Part shown: positions 1-12,046 of the stretch, piece after piece
Numbering within the stretch: position 1 is the first letter of the stretch
Layout: each line of letters begins with the position of its first letter
From: Nepenthes gracilis
Taxonomy: Eukaryota > Streptophyta > Magnoliopsida > Caryophyllales > Nepenthaceae
Length of the DNA: 64,000 nucleotides
NCBI GenBank assembly: GCA_033239525.1
Contig: BSYO01000004.1
Coordinates: forward strand, 24,342,037 to 24,406,036
Reading direction: 5' to 3'
Notes under the pieces: generated by a model
Told to the model about the DNA's origin: nothing
What the model saw: only the letters and a program-made list of their open reading frames with translations
The model's database searches: none
Translations under genes and position numbers: made by a program

Positions 1-2477
1 AACAAACGGTGCGGGCCAAGACCCTCCAAAATTATTCAGGGGAAAACGACACCGCCGCATTCAATCAAGGGGGCCTAGTTTGGCTGTACCTGGTAGTTGT
101 GGGCGCTAAGACTCGTCTTTATTGTATCGATTTCAGAATCGTTGGATGAAAATTTATAATATATATAAATAAATAAATATATATATATTAATTTGTTTTA
201 ATTTCATTTGTACTTATTTTTGGCCATACGTTGATTGAGTGACAAGGGAGTCCTCCAGCTGTTAAAATAACTATTCAAATGAATGACAACATATATAATT
301 TAGAGAGTATATTTATTATTATTTGGCTTTATAAAAGCTAATTAATTTAAAAATAATTAATTTTTTTATGATTATATTTTTATGATATTTAGAAAAATAT
401 AAAATAAAGGTGTAATTTTTTTTAAAAGCAATTAAAATATGAATAAACATATGCTTTTATCTTAGCTCTTTACAAAAATATAATTTAAAATTTTATATTT
501 GTGATAAAATATTTTTTAAATAACCAAAAAATATGCTTATAGAAAATCATTAAAATATTATATTGGCCCCCTTTTCATTTTCTGGCTCTTTTTTATTTTT
601 TCCTTTCAAGCACATTTATTTTTATTTTTATTTTTAAAAATAAATAATAAATTCCACTTTTTCTCAAGCGCAGCAATTGATACTTTTATTTAGTCAGCTT
701 TACATTTAAAAATCCATTTTTTCCAATGGGAATAGTTAATCGCTCTGTGGTGCAAATTTGTTTTAAGACGTCGTTACCCCCGCCGCCGCCGCCGCCGCCT
801 ACTACCTTTTTCGGTGGTCGACGACAGCCGCCGTCATCATCAAGGATGACAACCTCCTACCAATCATGAGAAATTTGATGGAGCAGTTGTCTGTGCAATT
901 TAAATAAATTAAAAGTTTTATATGAAAATTTAAATGTAAGAAACAAATAAGTAAAAAATGAAAATTAAAAAATTAAAAAGGTATTCTTTTTATTGGTGAC
1001 ATGTCCTCGAAAAATCATATGTAAAAGAAAATAAAGTTTTAATAAAAATATTTTTTTATTGGGGTTGTAAAGAAAAAAATAAAATAAAATATCAGAGATC
1101 TACACTACTATCATTTTAAAAATATTTTTTATTATATTTTTTTATTATAAATTAAGTGATATTTTAATTTATATATTTTTAAAATTTTTAAAAATTGGAC
1201 GGATTATTTTTATAAGGAGCAAAAGTCACGGGGCATTGTACCTAAACAAATAGACATGTCAACACTTGCTTGCACGCAAACAATTATGGGTTATCCGTTT
1301 AACTAATAGATAGTATATTTATCATACTATTTAAGAATATCTGTTATATCGAAAAGAGTGTTCACTGTCTCTAAAAATGATTGATAAAATAAAAATTGAT
1401 CTGATAACTTACGATATTCAGCAGAAATCACCGAGAGAGTACACTTACTGGCTTTAGATACTCAACCAATGAAAAATTATTCCCACACCCAATGTCTATT
1501 TTTAGCTTTTTATCTAAATTATTTAAGTTTTATTACTCGGTTTTAAGAATAGATAAATTTAAAACGTTATTACTTAGTAAGAGCATATATTAATTCAAAT
1601 TTTGAAAGATTTCTCTAAAAACGATACCCAAATTTTTTTACTTTGTTATTTATAGTGTATAGGCTTAAGTAAAAATATTTAAATTTAAATTATAGATTGG
1701 ATTACCTCCCTTGCAAATAAATATTGACTTAAGAACACATCATTATTATATTTTTACCATATGTTTTGGTAGCATTATATTCCATTTTATAGAAAACCCA
1801 AAAAGTAAATTTATGGTGTTTTGATATGCTTTTTCCCTGTGGATAGAATTTTTCTATTAAAATTTGTAATTTTGCTAAATTGAATAATAATCCCAACCAT
1901 CATCATCAGTTTTTGTCATAGAGGATGAAACTTCACATCAAATTCTACAACTCTCCTCCATTTTCTTCCTTCAGCCAAAAGAAGCAGCCTCCTCGGGCAT
2001 CCATCAAGCCCAACTTGAGATGGAGACTTTCAAAATTAAGCCCTACTCTCACTCCCTCTTCTGTCGCTGTACGTTGAGTGCATTGATTGCCACAATAAGT
2101 ACAAATCGCCAGCCAAATATTAGACAAAGATAAAACAATTAATAAGGTCCGTTCGATTATAGAAAAAAATAAATAAATAATAAAAATTATTTTTTTAAAA
2201 TATAAATATATTAAATATGTTATGTTACCGATACAAAATATGCAGGTTAATAAATAAAATTCATAATATAAAATTTAATAAATATATCAATAATAATAAA
2301 ACTAATCGGAGCGTGAGTGTCATCACATTTGCATGAGATACATAATATCGTTTGGATCCAAATCTTATATGTATAAATCGAAGAAAATCGGAATAAATTC
2401 AGATAAATCAAAACATTTTTTTGGTAAGTAAGATAAATCAAAACATATTCAGGGGTTTAACGCATATTCATACGTAC
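1..2477. other. AT-rich intergenic DNA, no gene recognised
   Basis: This stretch is strongly AT-rich with many short A/T runs. The few open frames are short, lack recognisable domains and look like chance. Apart from a CCG microsatellite near 780 I see no gene, RNA gene or complete mobile element. It ends at the target-site duplication of the Ty3/gypsy element. Confidence 0.6.
780..799. repeat. (CCG)n microsatellite
   Basis: About six and a half CCG/CGC triplets follow a short C run. The tract stands out as GC-only sequence inside AT-rich DNA. No reading frame around it is supported as coding. Confidence 0.85.
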
Positions 2478-2482
2478 AAGAC
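2478..2482. repeat. Left target-site duplication (AAGAC)
   Basis: These five bases directly precede the LTR start and are repeated exactly after its end at 10379-10383. Five bp is the usual duplication for Ty3/gypsy integrases. Confidence 0.85.
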
Positions 2483-3840
2483 TGTGATGATCGGGTTACT
2501 GAAATCAAGTAGCTGGAATAAATAGTTGATTGGCTAAATAGGAAAGTAACCGGAATAGATAGTTGACCGGCCAAATAGGAAAGTTAACCGGAATAGAGAG
2601 TTGATTGGCCAAACAGGAAAGTTGACAAGAAAGTTGATCGGAATAGATAGTTAACCGGCCAATATGATATTTGAATGGAGTAAATAGTTAGCCAAATTGA
2701 AAGTAGTCAACTGACCGAATAGAATGGTTGACCGGTTAGGGAGTTAACCGGAATAAGTATAACAACTAGTTTGGTTAGAGTAAGTAATTTACTCTCACTT
2801 GTTCCCAACAATTCAGATGAATCAAAACCTTTTAGATTAGGAAAGTATTAGAGTAGGTGATTTATCCCTACTTACTCTTAACTACTCTATTACCTATAAA
2901 TAATCGTATGAGAGAAAGGAGAGGGATTTTAGGAATTAAGGCACAAAAGAGAAGGAAAAAGAGAGAAGAATAAACGTGTAGGCCGACTTAAGTAAGGAAG
3001 CCTTTAGAGTAGGTCAAGGCAAGTATACCCCAAGTTTTTATCTCTCTGACACTTTTGTCATCTCCATTTTTAATCGTCATGAATCATTGCATGCTTTCTA
3101 ATTCCTTGGATAACTTCGCAAATATGTTTGCACAATTAAAGCGTGAACATTATGATTGGAAATGTTTTATGTCCGAATTATGCTCTGAATATTTCATGTT
3201 TATGTTTAAGAATAAAAATATGAATTTGGCTATAAATTATTCAAATTTACCGGACAACTATTATGGGTTGTTTAAGTTCACTGGACGACTTAAGAAATAA
3301 GAACCAGAGTTTCTTAAGTCAAGCAAAATCAATAAAAAATCGGACCATAAATTGTTCAGCAGGTAAGGTTCTCCGGCGTACTTTAGGACATTATAGTGGT
3401 AATCGAGAATGATTCCATCCATAAAGTGATGTGTGGTCCGCCTTCATTGGGGCATTACGATGGAGGACAATAATTAAGATTATTTGATCATATTTCCATC
3501 AGGATGTAAATAAGGAGAAAATTTGATTATAGTGTTATCTTCGAATAACCAAGGCCTTAGATTGTGTGGATGAATATAATCCATCCTCGATTATTCGCTC
3601 ACTTGCTAGTAGGGTCTACTAGTTCTAATCTCTCGAGCTGATAAAAAAGTTAATCTCAAAAGATAAAAAATTTTAAACTGCTCCACGAATTTCGGCAAGA
3701 AATAAACATTTATTTCGAGTCTTTGACCGTGCATTAATAGTTTTGTTATTGACTTTCTTCTATGCACTTATATCATTATATGCTTATGTTATTCACATGT
3801 CCATTTTAAATATATGTTTTATATAAATAATTTTTGTGCA
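2483..3840 (+). repeat. 5' LTR, distally truncated
   Basis: It aligns with the 3' LTR from TGTGATGATC to ..TTTTTGTGCA at 3840 (9880 in the 3' copy) and then diverges completely. The final part of the LTR (equivalent to 9881-10378) and the primer-binding site are missing, which is best explained by a deletion joining LTR to leader. It also lacks about 75 bases present near 9485-9560 in the 3' copy. The open frame at 3055-3300 lies wholly in LTR sequence and is not considered a gene. Confidence 0.85.
2513..2690 (+). repeat. About 37-bp tandem units in the LTR
   Basis: The phrase GGAATAGATAGTTGACCGGC, followed by CAAATAGGAAAGTT, recurs about four times at roughly 37-base spacing with point differences. 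The 3' LTR has a similar but shorter series from about 8532. Such arrays are common in LTR U3 regions, and no function can be claimed here. Confidence 0.7.
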
Positions 3841-4022
3841 GATGGAGAGATGGGATGAACAACCCCTTAAGGATCATAGTATAATTCAAGGACTAAGGTA
3901 TACAATGTATAAAGCTCAAGGGTTTTATGTTCAAATATATTGAATAATTGTTAACCCCATTTTCCTAATTTGAACACATTGAAATTGATTAATGACGTGG
4001 TTTTCAGGTTATAGGAAATATC

Positions 4023-5040
4023 ATGGCTCATAGGAGAAGAATCACTTGAGGAGGTAATAATGCCCATCAGGATCTACAGGTTGAATACTTGAACGTGTTG
4101 GGCAGGATAGCTTACATAATAGAAACTATGGAGTAGTGGCATGCATCTTTGGTTCCTGCGCCTGACCTAGTTCCAGTTGATCCTGAACCTACGCATATGA
4201 GAGGTTTACAACTAAATAGGCACCTGAATTCTTGGGTGGACCAGACCCAATAAAGGCAGACATTTGGTTTCAGAGACTAAAAAAAAATTTACGATTATTA
4301 GATACTATGATCGGGAGAAAGTTACTTTTGCATCTTATAAGCTAAAAGGAGAAACTGACAGTTGGTGGGTCATGAAGAAAAGGGCTTTGAGTGTGCCCGA
4401 AGAAGAAATTTCTTGAAAAATATTTGAGGAGGTTTTTATGAAAAGATGTTTTCCTTCCAGCCTCTAGGATCAAAAGGAAGAGGAATTCATGCGACTTAGG
4501 TAAGGGAACTGCTCTGTAGTCAAATATGATACTAAATTTACTGAATTATCTCAGTACGCACTATATATTGTGGAAGATGAGTCAAGAAAAGTTAAGAAGT
4601 TTCAGTAATGATTGAGAGATGAGATTAGGAAGTAATTGGTGACGTAGAAATTTCAGATCTATGCTGAAATATTGGACAGGGCCCTGATATATTAAAGGAA
4701 ACTAGAAACTCAGAGGTTCTTTGTAAAAAGGGCCGTTAGTAGGGCAAGTTATAGTACGGGATCCGATTTAGGAGTCTCAGGACCTTCTAAGAAGGGGAAG
4801 GTGTCGGATAAAGGAAAAAGTAATTCTGAAATTCAATCAGTATCAGTATCTAATTCTCCAGCTTCAACAATAAGTTATCTTCACTGTGGAAAGAAGCATT
4901 TAGGGAAGACTTGTTTTAAAATGTCGGGGGTATACTTCAATTGTGAAGAGACGGGCCACCGGATAAAGGATTGCCCACAGCCTAAAAAGCTAGAGGAAAA
5001 GAAGCCTACAATCCCAACTAGATCCTTTGCGATGACAGTT
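4023..5040 (+). pseudogene. gag: gag (broken) of the Ty3/gypsy element
   Basis: An ATG at 4023 opens the gag frame, which meets a TGA after eight codons and further stops downstream. The retrotransposon gag core is recognisable around 4310-4560, including the Trp-Trp pair and the region resembling the family's FP.S...K..EF segment. A CCHC zinc knuckle follows near 4930-4980, but the first of its zinc-binding cysteines is a tyrosine (codon 4933-4935). Gag would have formed the particle that packages element RNA; this copy cannot make it. Confidence 0.8.
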
Positions 5041-5457
5041 CAAGATGTTGAGGTATCGCCAAATGTAATTGAAGGTACTCTTCTTATTTGTAGAGTTTTA
5101 GCTTCTATTTTTTTTGATTTTGGGTCTACGCATTCTTTTATTTTTTTCTATTTTGCACGCTACATTTCATCAACTCTGAAAATCTTAGATTATTCATTGG
5201 TCATATCGACACCTATTGAGTCATCGATAATTACCGATATTATGTATTCAGAGTGTATAGTTGACGTAAATGGGGTACGTTTAAGGGTAGATCTGATATT
5301 ATTAGATATGACTAATTTTGATGTTATTTTGAGAATGGACTGGTTGGTATCTTGTCATGCAAGTATGGACTGTTTCTTAAAAAGGGTATGTTTCTCAATC
5401 CCTGGAGTAGAGTCCTTCTTCTTCCAAGGTATTAGGAGGAGGAAAATCTCATATTAA
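5041..5457 (+). pseudogene. Retroviral-type aspartic protease (inactive)
   Basis: This shares an open frame with the zinc knuckle. The active-site motif, normally Asp-Ser/Thr-Gly followed by A-T-H-S-F, reads Asp-Phe-Gly with the flank S-T-H-S-F (5116-5133), so the conserved hydroxyl residue is lost. The later FDVILRMDWL segment matches the family's flap-to-C-terminal region. The frame stops at 5455-5457, before the reverse transcriptase. Confidence 0.8.
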
Positions 5458-5539
5458 TTTCGGCATTGCACACCAAGTATTTAATCCAAGGTGGATGCCG
5501 GGCATATTTGGCATATGCCAGCACCATTGGGAACCATAG

Positions 5540-6428
5540 TGTACAGGTAAAAGATATCCTGGTTGTATGTGAATTTGAAGATACATTTTCAGAGGAGTTG
5601 CCCGGACTACCTCCTCATTGAAAAATTGAATTTGAGATCAAGGTTATTCTTGGTGCTAGCGCAATTTCAAAAGTACCGTATCGTATAGCATCTGCTGAGT
5701 TAAAAGAATTAACGATGCAGCTATAAGAATTGTTAAATAAGGGATTTATTAGGCCGAGTGTTTCTCCATCAGGTACAACAGTCTTGTTTGTTAGAAAGAA
5801 GGGCAGGTCATTACGGTTGTGTGTAGACTATCGTGAATTAAATAAGATGACGATAAAAAATAAATACCCTTTACCGCGTATCAATGATTTATTTGACCAA
5901 CAATAAGGATTTTAGGTATTCTCTAAGATTGACGTACGATCAGGTTACCATCAGTTGAGGATCAAGCAGGAAATGTGGCCAAGACAGCTTTCCGGATTAG
6001 ATATGGCCACTATGAATTTCTTATCATACCCTTCGGTTTTACTATTGCCCCTACTGCTTTATGGACCTGATGAATCGAGTGTTTCGACCGTATTTGGATA
6101 AATTTATGGCGGTATTTATTAATGATATTTTGATATACTATAAGAGTCATGAAAAATATAAAACTCACCTAAGAATCGTGCTGCAGGTACTCCGTAAGGA
6201 GAAATTATATGCTAAATTGAAGAAGTGTGAATTTTAACTAGAGGAAGTGATATTTTTGGGACATTTATTCTAAATGGTGGCATTTCAGTAGACCCAAAAA
6301 CGGTAGAAGCTGTTATTAACTGGAATAAGCTCACATTAATAACTGAAGTTAGGAGTTTTCTTGGCATGATAAGATATTATAGAAGATTTATAGAGAATGT
6401 TTCTCAAATTACTATACTTTTGACGTAA
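5540..6428 (+). pseudogene. Reverse transcriptase domain (broken)
   Basis: Ty3/gypsy RT motifs appear in order but in changing frames. These include the GFIRPS..PSG block and the [11 protein letters not shown] block near 5745-5850, the [11 protein letters not shown] block near 5920, the YGHYEF block near 6000, and the polymerase core near 6112-6135. The core, normally with two adjacent aspartates, reads F-I-N-D, with an Asn codon at 6121-6123. At least one frameshift lies near 5970-5975, another near 6060, and several in-frame stops are present. It cannot encode a working polymerase. Confidence 0.85.
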
Positions 6429-6900
6429 TTGATAAGGAAGGAGGTCAGGTTTGATTGGATTAAGGAGTATGATCAGAACTTTCAAGAACTAAAAAACTGC
6501 CTAAAAACTACTTTGGTGTGGACTATTCCTAAAGGATTCGGGGGTTTTGAAGTTTATTGTGATACCTTCAAAATCGGCTTAGGTTTTGTGTTAATGCAAC
6601 ACGAAAAAATGGTTACTTATGGATCCAGACAGCTAAAAGTGCATGAGAAGTATTACCCAACTCATGATTTGGAGTTGGCGGTGGTTGTGTTTGCACTAAA
6701 AATCTGGAGATATTATCTTTATGGTAAGAAATTTTTTATTTATTTTGATCATAAAAGTTTAAAATATTTATTATCATAGAAAGAATTAAACATAAGACAA
6801 AGAAAATGGATTGATTTTCTAAAATATTATGATTGTAAAATTCAATATAAACCTGAAAAGGCTAATGTAGTTACTGACGCCTTAAGTTGGTGGTTAAATT
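6429..6900 (+). pseudogene. RNase H domain (broken)
   Basis: The open frame matches the RNase H that follows RT in Ty3/gypsy elements: [36 protein letters not shown] and [15 protein letters not shown] at 6777-6779 interrupts it where the family usually continues. The downstream [14 protein letters not shown] and PEKANVV blocks carry the domain on to about 6890. Its role was removal of RNA from the RNA-DNA hybrid. Confidence 0.85.
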
Positions 6901-7169
6901 TTATATCAAGGTTGCAAATAAAACAGATGAAAATGATAGATTCTATAATGCAGTATAAAATTTAGCATATGCTCAGGGTAATCGGATGATCGTGTCACTT
7001 CTGCAAGTTTAGTCGGAGCTGATAAAAGAAATTAAGGAGAAGCATATGAATGATCTTTTTCTTGTGAATATTGTTGGGGATTTGAATAAAGACTCCAGAA
7101 TTGATTTTAATATTCGTGTTGAAGGAGTTTTAAGATTTAAAGATCGATTGTGTGTGCCAAAATGATAAG

Positions 7170-7880
7170 GATTTAAAGGAGAAAATTATGAAAGAAACTC
7201 ATCAGTTCCAATATACGATCCATCCGGGGATAAATAAGATGTATCAGGATTTATGAAAGATTTTTTGATAGAGAAATATGAAAAGAGAGATCGTAACTTT
7301 TGTAGAAAGATGTCTTACCTATCAACAATTAAAAGCTGAGAGAAAGAAGCCAGTTGGGTTGCTGCAGCCAATGTCCATTCCAGTTTGGAAATGGAAAGAT
7401 GTTACAATGAATTTTGTGTCTGAACTACCAAAGACCCCAAAGAATCATGACATCATTTGGGTTATTATTGACCGGCTGACTAAATCGGCCCATTTCTTAG
7501 CCATCCGAAAAACGTATTCTCGAGATAAATTGACGCAATTGTATATAAATGAGATTGTCAGATTTCATGGTATACTGGCAACGATTGTGTCAGACCAAGA
7601 TTCAAGGTTCGTTTCTAAATTTCGAGAAAGTTTGAAGAAGGAATCAAGGACAGAATTAAAATTCAGCACGATATATCACCCCTAAATGGATAAACAGTTG
7701 GAGCGTACTATACAAATTTTGGAAGACATGTTAAGGGTGTTAGTGTTAGATTTGAAAGGAAATTGGGATAACCATTTAACCTTGGCAAAATTTACGTACA
7801 ATAATAATTATCAAACTGGCATTGATATGGCATCTTTTGAAATTCTGTATGGAAAAAAGTGTAGGTTGCCAATCCATTAA
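7170..7880 (+). pseudogene. Integrase zinc finger and catalytic core (broken)
   Basis: HHCC-type and DDE-type integrase blocks are visible. The second cysteine of the finger is Tyr (CLTYQQLKAE). The first catalytic position, in the MDFV-like block, is Asn (MNFVSELP). The VSDQDSRF block keeps its aspartate and the QLERTIQ block keeps its glutamate. A TAA at 7683-7685 splits the core into two open frames. This copy cannot integrate. Confidence 0.85.
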
Positions 7881-7960
7881 GAGAAAACCAGAGATAGGAG
7901 ATTTTTGGGTCTCAAAATCATCAATGAGACAACAGAAAAGATTAAGCTGATATATAAAAT

Positions 7961-8445
7961 TTGAAGGCAGCTCAAAATAGGCAGATTATCTATGCAGACC
8001 CAAGGAGATTGACAATAAAATTTGAGGTGGGCAAACATGTATTTTTAAAATTGTCTCCAACCAAAGGGACATGTAGATTTGGGGTAAAAGGGAAGTTGGA
8101 ACCACGATTTATTGTTCTCTTTGAAATCTTAGAGAAAATTGAAGAAGTGGCTTGCCGTATAGTCCTACCGCCCAATTTGGCCGACATAAACAACGTGTTT
8201 CACGTATCCATACTTCGCAAATATGTCTACAATTCTACACACATTATTGAGTTTGAGCCCTTACCAATCAATGAGGGCCTACCCTATGTTGAAGAAAAAG
8301 TGTAGATTTTAAACCGGAAGGATCAAATACTACACACAAAGACCATTCTTCTAATAAAAATCCTATGGAAGAATCACTTACATGAAGAATCAACCTGGGA
8401 GAGTAAAGAGGAAATTCGGGACAAGTATCCCAACCTTTTTTAGTA
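7961..8445 (+). pseudogene. Integrase C-terminal and chromodomain-like tail
   Basis: After a short frame break the translation resembles the C-terminal module of Tekay/Del-type integrases: VGKHVFLKLSPTKG, the FGVKGKLEPRFI block and NVFHVSILRKYV. A TAG at 8303-8305 is followed in the same frame by a chromodomain-like end (ILLIKILWKNH.. ESTWESKEEI..KYPNLF) up to about 8440. This tail is the main basis for calling the element a chromovirus. Confidence 0.75.
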
Positions 8446-8486
8446 AGGTATGCATGTCTTGTCAAATTTCGAGGACGATATTTCTT

Positions 8487-8500
8487 AAGTGGGGGAGAAT
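8487..8500 (+). other. Polypurine tract next to the 3' LTR
   Basis: AAGTGGGGGAGAAT lies directly before the 3' LTR start. Purine tracts of this kind prime plus-strand synthesis in Ty3/gypsy elements. It fixes the LTR boundary at 8501. Confidence 0.85.
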
Positions 8501-10378
8501 TATGATGATCGGATTATTAAAATCAAGTAACCGGAATAGATAGTTGACTGGCCAAATAGAAAAATAACCATAATAGATAGTTGAATGGCCTAACAGAAAA
8601 GTTGACTGAAATAGATAGTTAATCGGCTAATATGATAGTTGACCGGATAAATAGTTGGCCAAATTGAAAGTAGTCAACCGACAGAATAGAACAGTTGACC
8701 GGTTTAGGAAGTTAACCGGAATAAGTATAACAACTAGTTTGCTTAGAGTAACTTATTCTCACTTGCTCCCAACAACCTAGATGAATCCAGAACATTTTAG
8801 ATTAGAAAAATACTAGAGTAGGTGATTTATCCATACCTACTCTTAACTACTCTATTGCCTATAAATAATGGTATAAGAGAAAGGAGAGGGATTTTGAGAA
8901 TTAAGGCACGAAGGAGAAGGAAAAAGATAGAAGAAGAAATGTGCAAGCCAACTTAAGTAAGAAAGCCTTTAGAGTAGGCTAAGGCAAGTGTGCTCCAAGT
9001 TTTTATTTCTCTGATGCTTTTGTCATCTCCATTCTTAATTGTCATGATTCATTGCATGCTTTCTAATTCCTTGAATAACTTCGCAAATATGATTGCATGA
9101 TTAAAGTATGAACATTCTGATTAAAAATGTTTCATATCTGAATTATGTTTTGAATATTTCATATTTATGTTTAAGAATAAAAATATGAATTTGGCCATGA
9201 ATTATTTAAGCTCACCGGACAACTATTATTGGTTGTTTAAGTTCACCAGACAATTTAAGAAATAAGAGCCAGAGTCTCTTAAATCAAGCAAAATCAATAA
9301 GAAATTGGATCATGAATTGTTCAGCAGGTAAGGTTTTCTGGCATGTCTCAAGACGTTATAGTGATAATTGAGGATGACTCTATCTATAGAGTGATATGTG
9401 GTCCGACTTCGTCGGGGTGTTATGATGGAGGATAAGAACTAAGATTATTTGATCATTATGCCATCGGGATGCAAACGATGAGAAATTTGTGATGATATAG
9501 TTTTTGAACTAAGTTCAGATTATTTGATCATCCTGGCCTCGAGATATAAATTAGGAGAAAATTTGATTATAGTGTTGTCTCTGGACAACCAAGGTTTTAG
9601 ATTGTATAGATGAATGCAATCCATTATTGATTATTTGCTCATTTACTAGTAGGGTCTACTAGTTCTGGTTCTTCATGATGATAAAGAAGTTAATCTCAAA
9701 AGATAAGAAATTTTAAGTTGCTCCATAAATTTTGGCAAGAAATAAGCGCTTATTTTGGGTCTTTGACCATGAATTAACAGTTTTGTTATTGACTTTCTTC
9801 TATGCACTTATATCATTATATGCTTACGTTATTCACATGTCCATTTTAAATATATATTTTGTATAAATGGTTTTTGTGCAATCATATTTATGGTACATTG
9901 CTAAGTTATTGGCTCACTTCTTATTGTTTTTCATACCCTCAGATAACCAGGAGATTATATCGGATGAGAAAGAGTAAGCCGGATGGCCTAGTTAGGCAGG
10001 AGGGTCTACTGAAATTTTTATAAGTTAAGGATGCCCAAATCTTAATGTACTTTTGGATATTTTGGAAAAAATTTTATATATTAACTCTGTGGTGTAAATA
10101 AAGGAATATTTAGATGCTTATGCAAAATTTTATGTTTTAAAGTAAATTATCGATTTCTAGTGGTATCTCATACGTCTTTTTGGGTATTGATATATGTAAA
10201 TATACTTATATGTTTTAAGCTGACCGACTCGGTCAAGGTCGGCTGGTTGACCGACCGTCTGTGATCCTGTACACGCGTTTATTATTATTATTATTATTAT
10301 AAGTCCGCCTAAACGTGTTCCGGTCATGTGTATGATTTGACAGAGGCCATATGGTAGATTATGACCCATTCCGTCACA
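8501..10378 (+). repeat. 3' LTR, full length (1878 bp)
   Basis: It starts TATGATGATC, where the canonical TG has become TA by transition, and ends CGTCACA directly before the AAGAC duplication. The part after 9880 has no partner in the 5' LTR. It contains a pyrimidine-rich, splice-acceptor-like stretch ending CAG near 9952, as seen in many Tekay LTRs, and an ATT microsatellite at 10278-10300. Confidence 0.85.
10278..10300. repeat. (ATT)n microsatellite in the 3' LTR
   Basis: About seven TTA/ATT triplets lie between ACGCG and AAGTCCGCC. Confidence 0.85.
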
Positions 10379-10383
10379 AAGAC
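10379..10383. repeat. Right target-site duplication (AAGAC)
   Basis: Exact match to 2478-2482, immediately after the terminal TCACA of the 3' LTR. Confidence 0.85.
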
Positions 10384-10559
10384 ATTCCAATTATCCATTT
10401 GAAGGCCAATCTGTGTATATCAAATCATAATTTGATGCAAACCATGCAAAAATATAAACCAAGCACAAAATCAAAAAATCAAATATTTAAAAGACCAGTT
10501 TGAGGAATGATTATACATACTTCTGATAATCTTAAACCAATTCATTTACAATTTAGGTC

Positions 10560-11430
10560 AGCAGGGTCGGTCATCTATATTCTCTATCTCCTATAGATTG
10601 AAAACTTACTATATTTTGCTACCATGATTTTAGGTGCAATATCAATTTTAGTTTATATATTAGGACGTCCGAATATATTAATTTTTGTTAATATTTTCGA
10701 TGATTCTCATTAAAACATATGGGATAGGCCGACTACACAACAACACAACCTTCCTGCCGGCGAAAGGGAAATCACATATATCACATATGTCCCTGTCGGG
10801 ATCACAGTCATCTCGTCGAAAGAGGCGCCACAAATATCACATATCACATGCCTCAAATCACAAATATTGACCCTTGGTGACTTAGACCGTCGCGGTTCCA
10901 CAAATAATGACCTCGTCCCCCTAGCAATAAGCATGGGTACTAATATAAGACCTGATTTATAATTTCATAACATACATATATATAAATATATATGTATATC
11001 ATCCCAAATTTTTCACAAATAACAAATACCCTTTGAAATCACAAAACACACATAAAATCACCAAACAACCGATGAAACATGCATACATATACACAATAAA
11101 TGGATGGGGTACATAAAAATAAAATGCATGTAAAGGAAATCTTCAAAATGTACATAAATATCGTCGGACACGAAAATAGACAAAGAATTTGGTTATGGAT
11201 ACTTGTCTCAACCTTATACTTTGTAAATCCGATGAAAGGATGTTTTGAAACGCTCGATCGCCACTTTCTTTCTCTTTTTTTCCCTTCTCTCTCTCTCTCC
11301 TCTCCTTTCTCTGCCGCGTGAATGACTGAACCCTAACCCGCACGCGCTTGTACACCCAGTTTCGTACTCTAGCGCAGCCATTCTAGCACTTGTGCTCGAG
11401 CATGCCTCGAGCATGGAATACTGAACTAAA
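10560..11430 (-). mobile_element. Reverse-oriented LTR-like fragment
   Basis: Read on the minus strand this block has the order seen in the solo LTR at 37024-39367: CTCGAG hexamers (11406-11411 and 11395-11400), then a GA-rich leader (about 11310-11265), then a GC-rich part with GGGGGACGAGG near 10920. I take it as a diverged piece of a related Ty3/gypsy LTR. Ends and target duplication were not found. The overlapping short open frames on both strands are not supported as genes. Confidence 0.45.
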
Positions 11431-12004
11431 ATCCTCTAAAATCTTACAAAATACCATTAATTTGGTATATTCAATAAACCTAAAATAATAAATATATTAA
11501 AAATAATTCAAATAGAGATCCAATCATTACAAATAAATATTTCAAAATTTTTTTCTTAAATATATTCCATGCTATTTAAATATAAAAAAGTTTTTTTTTT
11601 TTTTTAAAAAAAATTTTCTACATTCAAATAAATTTTAAATAATTTAACCAGTTGCACTAATTACAGGACAATACTAAGAAATAATATCCATGTTATTACG
11701 CATTACAAATGGAAAATTTTTCAGTACCTTATAAAGTCACAAATTTATACATATTTTTATGATATTATATACAAATCAGATATATCATATTAAAATATTT
11801 AAAATATGTATTTACTTCTTTTTACGTGTACGTAGTTCCATCAAGACCGTATCCTCCCCATCTTACGCCCGAATTGACAGGTGAACCCGCCCACCCTTTT
11901 CCTCCGTCCCTGTTAACTTCCTGACTTTTTATCTCGATTTTCTATTTGATAGCCAACCTCAAAATTTAATGCTATTAAGAGTCTGCTTAACATATAATTT
12001 TCAA

Positions 12005-12046
<42 letters not shown>

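Larger units (their letters stand above)
2483..10378 (+). mobile_element. Degenerate Ty3/gypsy (Tekay/Del-like chromovirus) LTR retrotransposon
   Basis: The order LTR, gag, protease, reverse transcriptase, RNase H, integrase, chromodomain-like tail, polypurine tract, LTR is that of Ty3/gypsy elements. The element starts TGTGATGATC, ends CGTCACA (TGTGA/TCACA termini) and is flanked by the same five bases, AAGAC, on each side, so it is one insertion. Every coding domain carries stops, frameshifts or lost catalytic residues. The 5' LTR lacks the part equivalent to the last 498 bases of the 3' LTR, and no primer-binding site is seen before gag. In the first 88 aligned LTR positions I count 15 mismatches, 13 of them transitions, so the insertion is old. 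Assignment to Tekay/Del rests on the integrase tail and is an inference. Confidence 0.9.

Noticed and set aside
3055..3300. 81-codon frame with a plausible protein look
   Set aside because: Lies wholly inside the 5' LTR and is broken in the matching part of the 3' LTR.
9871..9880. TTTTTGTGCA as the 3' end of the 3' LTR
   Set aside because: It gives TG..CA ends and matches where the LTR alignment stops, but flanks give no target duplication, while 10378 gives TCACA plus an exact AAGAC duplication.
2468..10175. Shared TCATACGT (2468-2475 and 10168-10175) as target duplication
   Set aside because: It is not adjacent to the LTR termini on the left; the AAGAC pair fits both ends exactly.
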